From CAVRTJ01 sp046704825 (lineage in GTDB: Bacteria > Acidobacteriota > UBA4820 > DSQY01): 8,246 nt of DNA. Below the pieces are notes generated by a model, which saw only the letters and a list, made by a program, of their open reading frames with translations, had not been told where the DNA came from and made no database searches. The position numbers and the translations under genes were made by a program. The stretch covers positions 1 through 8,246 of the forward strand of contig JBJKRE010000211.1 in assembly GCA_046704825.1 (NCBI GenBank), given 5' to 3'. Positions within the stretch are counted from its first letter, which is position 1, and every line of letters starts with the position of its first letter. Shown here one piece after another: positions 1 through 5,714 of this stretch.

Positions 1-663
1 GCCCTGGAAGATCAGGTGTCCAGGGCAAAAACCAACGCCGAGAAGAGGCGGGCCCAGAAAGCCCTGGAGGATGCACGCAAGAAGCTGGAGGCCCAGCAGC
101 AAGAGCAGAAGCAGATGGAACAGGCGCCGCCGGCGGCGTCCGAAACCGCCGCGGCGGAACCCCTTGGCAACACGAAAAACTCGCCCGGGAAACCTCCGTC
201 CACGGAACAGCACCAGGGCGGCAATCCGGCGGCACCCGCCCCTCAAGCGGCCGCCTCCCCGTCCGGAACATCCGCCGCGCCCTCAGGCCAGCCATCCGGC
301 GCTCCGGCCGTCTCGCCCGCCAACGCACCGGCGGCCCCGGCCGCGGCCGGGAAGCCGGCGGTCAAAGCCGGCGACGAGGTCCCGCTCTGGGCCGTGGACG
401 CGAGGCCCAAGCCGCTCAACAAGTTCCACGTCACCGTGACAGGCCTTGCGCGGCAAAACCAGCTCCGGGGCACCATCTACGTGGAGGTCAGCATCGACGA
501 GAGGGGCCAAGTGACCGGGGCGAAGATCGTGAAGGGCCTCAGCCCGGACTACGGGATGAACGACGAGGTCCGCCGGGCGGCGATGAACCTCAAGTACACG
601 CCGGCGCTCAAGGACGGCGTCCCGGTTAAGACCACGCTGACCTTCCCGGTCGTCATCAAGTAG
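1..663 (+). CDS. TonB family C-terminal domain protein (5' end outside window)
   Basis: The frame is open from the first base to TAG at 661-663, giving 220 visible residues. A GTG at position 16 is possible, but the coding character continues upstream of it (ALEDQ), so the real start probably lies outside the window. The visible part begins with a Lys/Glu/Gln-rich, likely coiled-coil segment (about residues 1-40), followed by a long Ala/Pro/Gly-rich linker (about 40-125). It ends in a TonB C-terminal-like domain (about 139-220) with GTIYVEVSIDERGQV from residue 157 and a final LTFPVVIK strand. In this family the domain contacts outer-membrane receptors and the linker spans the periplasm; an N-terminal membrane anchor would be expected upstream. 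Many proteins with this domain are not true TonB, and no ExbB/ExbD or receptor gene is visible, so the partner is unknown. The family call is firm and the specific role is not. Confidence 0.85.
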   Translation, partial: ALEDQVSRAKTNAEKRRAQKALEDARKKLEAQQQEQKQMEQAPPAASETAAAEPLGNTKNSPGKPPSTEQHQGGNPAAPAPQAAASPSGTSAAPSGQPSGAPAVSPANAPAAPAAAGKPAVKAGDEVPLWAVDARPKPLNKFHVTVTGLARQNQLRGTIYVEVSIDERGQVTGAKIVKGLSPDYGMNDEVRRAAMNLKYTPALKDGVPVKTTLTFPVVIK

Positions 664-686
664 AGGCCGGAGAGCAACCCCGGCCT
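664..686 (+). terminator. hairpin directly after the TonB-like gene, possible weak terminator
   Basis: A perfect 7-bp inverted repeat, AGGCCGG (664-670) and CCGGCCT (680-686), with a 9-base loop starts immediately after the stop codon. No T-run follows, so it is not a classical intrinsic terminator. It may protect the mRNA 3' end or be fortuitous in GC-rich DNA. Confidence 0.3.
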
Positions 687-961
687 GGACCACGGACCGC
701 CGCAACGACGCCAGATTCCCAGAGGCTGGACAACAGCAGGAGCGGAGTGTCCAAATCGAACGCGGGACCGGGTTAGGGATCGGAATCGGAGCCGAACCTG
801 AAGTCGGGACCACCCCGGTGGCTCGAAGGACATCGCTCCTCCGGTGGAAAGCCGTGAGGACACTTCGGTGCCGGTGATTTCGATACCGATAGCGATACCG
901 ATCTCACTCTTGAGGGCCAATACTCCACGTTACTTGCTGGTGGGCCGGCATCGATCAGGGG
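687..961. other. intergenic gap without a gene, between convergent genes
   Basis: This is the middle of the 354-base gap between the TonB-like gene and the PKD gene. No reading frame here resembles a protein. It contains hexamer-type microrepeats (ATCGGA twice then GCCGAA at 779-796; a second array at 881-904) and otherwise no recognisable RNA gene or regulatory element. Confidence 0.6.
881..904. repeat. four tandem hexamers, CGATAC type
   Basis: Four consecutive 6-base units are visible: CGATAC, CGATAG, CGATAC, CGATCT. They lie in noncoding DNA. A related hexamer array (ATCGGA, ATCGGA, GCCGAA) occurs about 85 bases upstream at 779-796. Confidence 0.75.
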
Positions 962-990
962 AAAAAAAAGGAGGGGCCGCGAGGCCCCTC
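962..990 (-). terminator. intrinsic terminator of the PKD-repeat gene
   Basis: Read on the minus strand, a perfect 8-bp stem GAGGGGCC/GGCCCCTC (971-978 with 983-990) closes a 4-base loop. It is followed by one C and then eight T residues (complement of the A-run 962-969). It lies 27 bases beyond the stop codon of the PKD gene, as expected for a rho-independent terminator. On the plus strand the hairpin is followed only by TCTTTCGTTT, so termination of transcripts from the TonB-like side is possible but weaker. Confidence 0.9.
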
Positions 991-1017
991 TCTTTCGTTT
1001 GATGAATCTTCCCCGGC

Positions 1018-3783
1018 TCAGCGCGTGTACGTTACGCCGTTGGAGACGCCGCCGTCGGGGTTCGTGACCGTGATCACCACCGGTACGCCCTTGGGCACCA
1101 TGGCCTTCAGAGCCGATCCCTTCTTGGCCACCACCGCCGTGGGACCCTTGTAGATAGAGCCCGGCACGGCTACGCCGTTGATCCTGACCACGCACCCCGG
1201 CTGGAAGTAGTTCCCGAAGATCTTCAGCCGGAAGGGCCCGCCGCGCTTCACCACCCGGCCGAGCAGGATGGGGTTCCCCACCGAGAAGGACACGGTCCCG
1301 GAACTCGCCGTCCGGCCCAGGCTGTCGTGTACGGTCGCGCTGACCGAATAGGTCCCGTTGTAGCCCGCACTGGTCCAGACGTAGGTGTACGGGGGCGTGT
1401 TCGCCGAGCCTACCAGGGTGCCGTTGACGAAGTAGTCCACCCTCACGACGGACACGTCGTCGAACACCGAGCTCTGGAACGTGACCGACGCCCCGTAGTG
1501 GCCGCTCGCCGTCGGGGCCGTCACGGTGATGGACGGCCCGTCCTGCACCGTGATCGTCAGGTGCGAGTCGGTCGCCGTATAAACCTGGCCGCAGGCGTCG
1601 GTCGAGGTTACCGTGAGCGTTACGGTGTAGACACCGTTCTGCGTATAGATGTGCTGGGGCGCCGAAGCGGTGGCGGGCGCCGTGCCGTCCCCGAAGTCCC
1701 AGCTGTACGTGTAGGGTGCAGTTCCGCCCCCGACCAAGGCAGAGAAATTGACCGCCAGCGGGGCCATGCCCTGGATGGCGCTCGCCGAGGCCGCAGCCGT
1801 CAGATTGAACGGCGTCACCACGTCGACCTTGGCCGGAGCGCTCGTGGCGTGGGTGCCCACCGAGTCCGTCACGGTCACCGTCACGCTGTACGTGCCCGCG
1901 CTCAGGAAGTTGTGGCACGGCGTGGCGTCGGCCGACGCGGGGCTTCCGTCCCCGAAGTCCCACAGGTAGGTATAGGGCGGGACGCCGCCCGCCACCTGGG
2001 AGGCGAAGCAGGCGTTCAGCGGCACGTCGCCGCAGGCGGGCGTGGCCGTCACGGTCGGCGTGAGCGCGCCGTATGCGTTGATGCTCACGGTCTGGCTGAC
2101 GCTGTGCCCGCACGAGTCCGTCACCGTGAGGGCCACGTCGTACACCCCGGGCGTGATCATGGTGTGCTGGTCGGCCGGTGACGCGCTGTGCTGGCTCCCG
2201 TCGGCGAAATCCCAGTCGTAAGTGTAGGGGGGCAGCCCACCGCTCACAGAACTGCTGAAGTTCACCGTGAGCGGGGCCGGCCCTTCGGTCAGGCTGGCCA
2301 GGGGTGTTACGGTCAGCGGGTCGGTAACGTTCACGGCGACGCTCCCCGTCCCCGTGGCACCCGTCGAATCCGTCACGGTGAGGACGGCGGAGTACTGGCC
2401 CACGGCGAGATAGCTATGGCTGGGATTCTGGAGATCCGATCCCGTCGTCCCGTCGCCGAAGTCCCAGGAGTAGGTGTAAGGCGGCACACCACCCGTGGCC
2501 GCACCCGTGAAGATGTCGTTCAGCGGCGCATACCCGCAGGGTAGGTTCACGTCCGCCGTGACCTGGATGGGATAGATGCCCAGCTTGATGTGATCGTCGC
2601 TGGCGGATGCGCTCGGTACGCAGCTGTCGGTCACGGTCAGCTTGACCGTGTAGTATCCGGGGGTGTCGTACAAATGCGACGGGCTGCCGAGGGTGCTCGT
2701 GCTCCCGTCGCCGAAGTCCCAGAGGTAGGTGTATGGGCCCGTGCCGCCTGTGATGGAACTCGTGAAGTATGCGGTGAAGGGCGCGTAGCCCCTCGTCCGG
2801 CTGACCGACGTGGTCACGGACAGGGGTTGGGTGACCACGATCTGGAGGTGGCCGTCCGTATCGGAGGAGCCGAGGGAGTCCTGGGCCGAAAGTGAAACCG
2901 TGTAGACACCGGGCGTATCGTACTTGTGGCATGGCGACTGCACGTAGACCTTGGGAGACCCGTCCCCGAAGTCCCAGGCGTAGGTGTAGGGTCCCACGCC
3001 GCCCTGGGCCTGGCCCGAGAAGCAGACCAGCGTCCCAGCCGGGCCGCACAGCCGGTCGGACGTGGCGTTCACCGAAACGGTGAGCTGAGTGACGGTGATC
3101 ACCAGGTGCGTGTCGGTGACCACGTTCGGCGGAGAACAGGAATCGGTGACCTTCACCGAGGTGTAGTAGGTCCCCGGCTGGCTGAAGGCGTGCTCGGTGC
3201 TCCAGTCATAGCACTTGGCGGACCCGTCGCCGAAGTCCCACTCCACCGAGTAGGGCGGGACGCCGCCTGAAATGATGCCGCAGCCGTCGTTGAACTGGAC
3301 GAGCAGCGGCGCTCCTCCGTTCGTAACGTTGGCGCAGGCGGACACGGTGAGCGGGTTGGTGGAAATGAGGATAGAGCCCGTCGCGACGTTCAGCTTTGTG
3401 TCCTGGATCGTCACCGTGACCGTGTACTGCGTGTTGGGGGTCATGAAGGCGTGGCACGGAAGGGGATCGTTGGCGTTGGGCGTAGGGAAGGTTCCGTCCC
3501 CGAAGTCCCAGGTGTAGGTCCACGGGATCGCCGTCGCATCCAGGCCCGTTGCCGTCGCGGAAAAACAGACGTTCAGCGGTGCGTCGCCGCACGTGGGCGT
3601 GGCCGTGATGGTCGCCACAGGCTCGGGACCGGGCGGTGTCTGCGCCTGGACGGGTAGCGCGCAAAACGAAAGCGCCAGCCCGGCCATCACCAGCGCCGCT
3701 GTGCAAAGGACCCGCAGCCCGGCGCTCGCGAATCCGGAGCTCACTGGCCCGATATGCTTCGACCACAGAAGGGTCCTTATCAT
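1018..3783 (-). CDS. secreted protein with eight PKD domains, Ig-like and IPT/TIG-like C-terminus
   Basis: This 921-residue protein starts at ATG 3783 with a strong Shine-Dalgarno AGAAGGAGG (3789-3797) five bases away, and stops at TGA 1018-1020. An N-terminal signal peptide has a long n-region, a hydrophobic core at about residues 25-43 and a likely cleavage after VQA (residue 47). Eight PKD domains follow at a spacing of 84-90 residues, each with a WDFGDG core: Trp at 92, 182, 270, 355, 440, 524 (WDFADG), 608 and 695. Residues about 750-835 look like a bacterial Ig-like domain (VDYFVNGTLVGS). Residues 838-921 resemble IPT/TIG (FGNYFQPGC, then TVTNPDGG). PKD and IPT domains are beta-sandwich modules of surface or exported proteins, often for adhesion or substrate binding. 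No catalytic domain, LPXTG motif or other anchor is visible, so the protein is probably released or loosely attached. The ligand is unknown. The gene stands alone with its own terminator. Confidence 0.93.
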   Translation of the reverse strand: MIRTLLWSKHIGPVSSGFASAGLRVLCTAALVMAGLALSFCALPVQAQTPPGPEPVATITATPTCGDAPLNVCFSATATGLDATAIPWTYTWDFGDGTFPTPNANDPLPCHAFMTPNTQYTVTVTIQDTKLNVATGSILISTNPLTVSACANVTNGGAPLLVQFNDGCGIISGGVPPYSVEWDFGDGSAKCYDWSTEHAFSQPGTYYTSVKVTDSCSPPNVVTDTHLVITVTQLTVSVNATSDRLCGPAGTLVCFSGQAQGGVGPYTYAWDFGDGSPKVYVQSPCHKYDTPGVYTVSLSAQDSLGSSDTDGHLQIVVTQPLSVTTSVSRTRGYAPFTAYFTSSITGGTGPYTYLWDFGDGSTSTLGSPSHLYDTPGYYTVKLTVTDSCVPSASASDDHIKLGIYPIQVTADVNLPCGYAPLNDIFTGAATGGVPPYTYSWDFGDGTTGSDLQNPSHSYLAVGQYSAVLTVTDSTGATGTGSVAVNVTDPLTVTPLASLTEGPAPLTVNFSSSVSGGLPPYTYDWDFADGSQHSASPADQHTMITPGVYDVALTVTDSCGHSVSQTVSINAYGALTPTVTATPACGDVPLNACFASQVAGGVPPYTYLWDFGDGSPASADATPCHNFLSAGTYSVTVTVTDSVGTHATSAPAKVDVVTPFNLTAAASASAIQGMAPLAVNFSALVGGGTAPYTYSWDFGDGTAPATASAPQHIYTQNGVYTVTLTVTSTDACGQVYTATDSHLTITVQDGPSITVTAPTASGHYGASVTFQSSVFDDVSVVRVDYFVNGTLVGSANTPPYTYVWTSAGYNGTYSVSATVHDSLGRTASSGTVSFSVGNPILLGRVVKRGGPFRLKIFGNYFQPGCVVRINGVAVPGSIYKGPTAVVAKKGSALKAMVPKGVPVVITVTNPDGGVSNGVTYTR
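1546..3618 (-). repeat. eight PKD-domain coding repeats arranged as four two-domain units
   Basis: The coding repeat has a period of about 252-270 bases, easiest to see as the recurring plus-strand string CCGAAGTCCCA. Odd domains (1, 3, 5, 7) begin with CGxxPLN-like sequence, with Cys-X7-Cys and a later PCH in domains 1, 3 and 7. Even domains begin with xGxAPLxVxF-like sequence, lack that pair, and carry a Cys in (V/S)TD(S/A)C (residues 216, 388, 558, 731). This indicates an A-B unit of about 175 residues repeated four times. Divergence between copies is high, so the expansion is not recent. Confidence 0.8.
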
Positions 3784-3896
3784 GCCCGCCTCCTTCTAGT
3801 TTTCAGGAAAAAGTACGTGGGGCTCCTCCCCCTGAAGCGGAATTTCTCCAGTAAACCCCGCTTATTTTCATCTAAACCCTAAACCACATTTACCAA

Positions 3897-3923
3897 ATTA
3901 CAACCCCGCACCGCAAGAGTCAA
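3897..3923 (-). promoter_or_regulatory. candidate sigma-70-type promoter for the PKD gene
   Basis: On the minus strand TTGACT (3918-3923, five of six matches to the -35 consensus) is followed after 15 bases by TGTAAT (3897-3902, five of six to the -10 consensus). The spacer is shorter than the usual 17, which weakens the call. Transcription would start near 3890 and leave a leader of about 105 bases. A perfect TTGACA also occurs at 3934-3939 but has no matching -10 box at normal spacing. Confidence 0.3.
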
Positions 3924-4003
3924 GAGCGCCTCCTGTCAAGACCATGAAAAACTTGCCCCAAAGAGCCCCACAGGCGGCGAGGTCCGCCGTGCGTCTGCCG
4001 GCG

Positions 4004-4027
4004 GAGTGATCGAATGATCGAGTGATT
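4004..4027. repeat. three tandem 8-base units, GAGTGATC type
   Basis: The units GAGTGATC, GAATGATC and GAGTGATT follow one another without gaps. The motif is a rotation of the GTGATCGA units found 520 bases further on at 4548-4579, so the two arrays belong to one sequence family. Confidence 0.8.
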
Positions 4028-4042
4028 GCACCTGGCGGTGCC

Positions 4043-4074
4043 GTGAGTAGGTGAGTAGGGAAGTAGGTGAGTCC
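4043..4074. repeat. four tandem 8-base units, GTGAGTAG type
   Basis: Units are GTGAGTAG, GTGAGTAG, GGAAGTAG and GTGAGTCC. The phase is kept although the last two units have diverged. It sits 15 bases after the GAGTGATC array. Confidence 0.8.
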
Positions 4075-4165
4075 GAGATCTGCGCCCCTTCGGAGGCGCA
4101 TCATCCGCCAACCGATGCAACGGAATTGCGTGTGCCACATTGTAAGGGATTGGGAAGTGAAAGTA

Positions 4166-4192
4166 GGTTGACCCCGCGAAGCGGCGTCCACC
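4166..4192. repeat. imperfect palindrome A with GGTGGAC-type arms
   Basis: Outer arms GGTTGAC (4166-4172) and GTCCACC (4186-4192) pair at six of seven positions. An inner perfect 4-bp stem CCGC/GCGG (4174-4177 with 4181-4184) closes a GAA loop. The same arm sequence recurs in hairpin B at 4250-4284. The arrangement resembles REP-type intergenic palindromes, but no REP-associated transposase is in the window. Confidence 0.55.
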
Positions 4193-4249
4193 ATCTCGCA
4201 TGTTGTCGGCTGTCTATGCCCGGTGGGCGATCAGGCTCAGTCCCATTCT

Positions 4250-4284
4250 GGTGGACGCTCGGGCCTGTGGCCCTCGGGTCCACC
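4250..4284. repeat. palindrome B with GGTGGAC/GTCCACC arms
   Basis: Perfect 7-bp outer arms GGTGGAC (4250-4256) and GTCCACC (4278-4284) enclose a 4x4 internal loop, then a perfect 5-bp stem GGGCC/GGCCC (4261-4265 with 4269-4273) and a TGT loop. In addition, GCGTCCACCA (4184-4193) of hairpin A is a perfect 10-base inverted copy of TGGTGGACGC (4249-4258), so the two elements could also pair with each other. Confidence 0.6.
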
Positions 4285-4323
4285 CTACGCGCTGCGAAGC
4301 ACACCGATGTAAAGCTATCTCAA

Positions 4324-4358
4324 CTCAAGACTCAACACCCAAAACCCAATACTAGAAG
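4324..4358. repeat. tandem 7-base units, CTCAAGA/CCCAAAA type
   Basis: Consecutive heptamers CTCAAGA, CTCAACA, CCCAAAA, CCCAATA and a degraded CTAGAAG keep a 7-base phase. A partial unit CTCAA precedes them at 4319-4323. Noncoding. Confidence 0.65.
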
Positions 4359-4411
4359 GGCTTCGAAGGCAAGCATTCGAGCGCCCCTGCTCCTCCGCCC
4401 CCCTGCCGTCA

Positions 4412-4435
4412 TTACCTTACCTTCCGCCTTCCGCC
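4412..4435. repeat. short tandem repeats TTACC and TTCCGCC
   Basis: Two TTACC pentamers (4412-4421) run directly into two TTCCGCC heptamers (4422-4435), then into C/G-rich sequence. It continues the microrepeat pattern of the region. Confidence 0.6.
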
Positions 4436-4456
4436 CGGCCCGCCCCCGCCGTCCCC

Positions 4457-4490
4457 CCTTTAGCCTTTAGCCTTTAGGCCTTAGCCTTAG
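4457..4490. repeat. tandem 7-base units, CCTTTAG
   Basis: Three exact CCTTTAG heptamers (4457-4477) are followed by GCCTTAG (4478-4484) and a 6-base CCTTAG (4485-4490), then a run of six A. This is the cleanest heptamer array in the window. Confidence 0.85.
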
Positions 4491-4515
4491 AAAAAACGAT
4501 TTCGTTACTTTCTTT

Positions 4516-4579
4516 CTCACCGCCTCACTGCCTCACTGTGTCAGAAAGTGATCGAGTGACCAAGCGATCCAGTGATCGA
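4516..4579. repeat. eight phased 8-base units changing from CTCACTGC to GTGATCGA
   Basis: The 64 bases divide into octamers CTCACCGC, CTCACTGC, CTCACTGT, GTCAGAAA, GTGATCGA, GTGACCAA, GCGATCCA and GTGATCGA. The 8-base phase persists while the motif shifts from one type to another across GTCAGAAA. The second half matches the motif at 4004-4027. Confidence 0.8.
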
Positions 4580-4616
4580 TACGAGGGCCGGCCTTCGAAG
4601 ACCGCCCGCCTGCCGT

Positions 4617-4651
4617 TCTGCCTCTTCCCTTTTCCCTCTTCCCTCTGACCT
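4617..4651. repeat. tandem 7-base units, CTTCCCT type
   Basis: Five consecutive heptamers are visible: TCTGCCT, CTTCCCT, TTTCCCT, CTTCCCT and CTGACCT. They are followed by a small hairpin GCCTGC/GCAGGC (4652-4657 with 4661-4666). Confidence 0.75.
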
Positions 4652-4799
4652 GCCTGCGCCGCAGGCTCCGCGCCTCCGCGGTTAGATCTCTTCTCCTCGA
4701 ATCCGGCCGCGGCGTTAAGCCCGTGAAACACCATGAAACGCCGTCGCGGGCTTCCTTCCTGTTTTGTTACACTTGGCCGGTCTGGTAAGGAGAACGGTC

Positions 4800-5591
4800 A
4801 TGTCCGGCCCGCCCGATCCGCCGTCCCTGCTCGTCTGGACCTCCTGGTCCGCCCCGCCCGCCGAGGACCTGGCCCGCGAGGAGTGCCTGCTGCAGGAAGC
4901 CGCCGCCGGCCGGCCGGGCCTCTACGCCTACGGCTGGAGGCGACCGGTGCTGGTCCTGGGATACGGCCAGAAGGTCTCTGAAGGTGTGGACCTCGGCTAT
5001 TGTGAAGAGGCCGGCATTCCGGTGCTCCGGCGGGCCACGGGCGGCTCGGGCGTCTACAACGACGGCGACCTGTCCCTCTCCCTGGCCCTGCCCGCCGGTC
5101 ACCCCTGGGCGGGCAGCATTCACGTCCTCTATTCGGCCTTCGTGGAAGCGGTCCGCCGGGCGGTTTCCGCCCTTGGTGTTCAAACCCTCCGCTGGCGCCC
5201 CGAGGACGGCACACCCCGCCGCCGCTCGCCCATCTGCTTCGAGGACCACCTCGCCGAGAGCCTCCTGCTGGACGGCCGCAAGATCCTTGGCTGCGCGCAG
5301 GTCAGGCGCCGCGGGGCCGTCCTGGTGCACGGCACGGTCCTCTTCCACCTGGATTCGGCGGTCCAGGCCCGCATCTACGGCGTGGAAAAGGCCCGCATCG
5401 AGCGGGCCATGGCGCCCCTGCCGCAGGCCGAAGGGCTCACGCCCCGGACCCTGGCTGAAACGGTCGTCGCCACCCTGGCCGAAAACGCGGGGTTGCGCCC
5501 ATCCAGCCCCGCCGATCCCCCGCCGATCCCCGAGGCACTGCGCCCGCGGCTGTCGGACCCCCGGTGGGTCGTCCTCCCCGGAGCCCGCTAG
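4800..5591 (+). CDS. lplA: lipoate-protein ligase A family protein
   Basis: The ATG at 4800 is chosen because AAGGAGA (4787-4793) lies six bases upstream; it gives 263 residues. A TTG at 4764 in the same frame would add 12 residues but has no comparable ribosome site. The protein belongs to the BPL/LplA/LipB fold. RRATGGSGVYND (residues 77-88) matches the family's RRxxGGxxxxHD nucleotide/lipoate-binding loop, with Asn in place of the usual His. GRKILGCAQ (159-167) matches GKKIAGSAQ, with Lys161 as the conserved lysine of the active site. The family forms lipoyl-AMP and transfers lipoate (or in LipM-like members octanoate) to the lysine of lipoyl domains. The following operon encodes such an acceptor (E2), which supports this role. 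The length is nearer to short LplA/LipM proteins than to E. coli LplA, and the C-terminal accessory domain appears absent, so a separate partner subunit or LipM-type activity is possible. Confidence 0.88.
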   Translation: MSGPPDPPSLLVWTSWSAPPAEDLAREECLLQEAAAGRPGLYAYGWRRPVLVLGYGQKVSEGVDLGYCEEAGIPVLRRATGGSGVYNDGDLSLSLALPAGHPWAGSIHVLYSAFVEAVRRAVSALGVQTLRWRPEDGTPRRRSPICFEDHLAESLLLDGRKILGCAQVRRRGAVLVHGTVLFHLDSAVQARIYGVEKARIERAMAPLPQAEGLTPRTLAETVVATLAENAGLRPSSPADPPPIPEALRPRLSDPRWVVLPGAR

Positions 5592-5618
5592 ACACCGACG
5601 CCCTCGCCCGAGAAGACC

Positions 5619-5648
5619 TGGAACACGCGCCCCCCCGCCGGTGTTTCA
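5619..5648. promoter_or_regulatory. dyad upstream of the dehydrogenase operon (operator or weak lplA terminator)
   Basis: TGGAACAC (5619-5626) and GTGTTTCA (5641-5648) form an inverted repeat, seven of eight exact and the eighth a possible G-U pair in RNA, around a 14-base C-rich spacer. The half-site centres are 22 bases apart, about two helical turns, and the dyad ends six bases before the sigma-54 core. It could bind a regulator. Read as RNA from lplA it would be a hairpin followed by CATTTTC, a weak terminator. The sequence does not decide between these. Confidence 0.45.
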
Positions 5649-5654
5649 CATTTT

Positions 5655-5670
5655 CGGCACGCATCTTGCC
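5655..5670 (+). promoter_or_regulatory. sigma-54 (-24/-12) promoter for the dehydrogenase operon
   Basis: CGGCACG-CATC-TTGC matches the RpoN consensus TGGCACG-N4-TTGC in all core positions but the first. The invariant GG (5656-5657) and GC (5668-5669) are exactly 10 bases apart. Transcription would start near 5681, leaving a leader of about 70 bases before the E1 alpha start. Sigma-54 promoters need an ATP-dependent enhancer-binding activator; none is encoded in the window. In Bacillus and Pseudomonas, related complexes (branched-chain ketoacid and acetoin dehydrogenases) are known sigma-54 targets, so this control is plausible here. I find no good sigma-70 boxes in the same gap. Confidence 0.75.
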
Positions 5671-5714
5671 TATATACAGGGCGTAGAGGCGAGCTCCGTT
5701 CATTCGGGGCGGGC

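Larger units (their letters stand above)
3784..4799. other. 1-kb intergenic region rich in short degenerate tandem repeats
   Basis: This gap separates the divergent starts of the PKD gene and the lipoate ligase gene. The open frames in it are short, compositionally odd and cross the repeat arrays, so I call no gene. The first 120 bases next to the PKD gene are clearly AT-richer than the surroundings and presumably hold its promoter and leader. The remainder holds arrays of 7- or 8-base units (separate entries), the smaller doublets CTAAACC (3872-3885) and CAAGAGT/CAAGAGC (3914-3927), two related hairpins, and a short hairpin with a cTTCGg tetraloop at 4081-4100. A small GCCTGC/GCAGGC hairpin lies at 4652-4666. 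I see no tRNA, rRNA or riboswitch. Confidence 0.7.

Noticed and set aside
1..26. Perfect 8-base inverted repeat GCCCTGGA/TCCAGGGC at the window start
   Set aside because: It lies inside the coding frame of the TonB-like protein and is most simply chance in GC-rich coding sequence.
773..2113. Long 446-codon open frame on the minus strand
   Set aside because: It lies in another frame of the PKD gene and is Arg/Gly/His-rich low-complexity sequence, the usual shadow of a GC-rich gene. The PKD frame has a signal peptide, domains, ribosome site and terminator.
1327..2181. 284-codon open frame on the plus strand
   Set aside because: It is antisense to the PKD gene, Arg/Val/Gly-rich with no recognisable domain; a shadow frame.
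3661..3783. Lipoprotein signal (LSFC) in the PKD protein
   Set aside because: Phe directly before Cys does not fit a lipobox; the VQA-Q signal peptidase I site six residues later is better.
3784..3880. Possible cyclic-di-GMP (GEMM) riboswitch before the PKD gene, from AAGCGGGGTTTACTGG on the minus strand
   Set aside because: It resembles only the 3' end of that riboswitch class; the conserved core with the tetraloop-receptor helices is missing upstream.
3898..4204. Small minus-strand frames of 93-98 codons
   Set aside because: They cross several tandem microrepeat arrays and a palindrome, show no protein-like pattern and have no ribosome site.
4004..4651. CRISPR array
   Set aside because: Units are 7-8 bases, directly abutting and without spacers; no cas genes are present.
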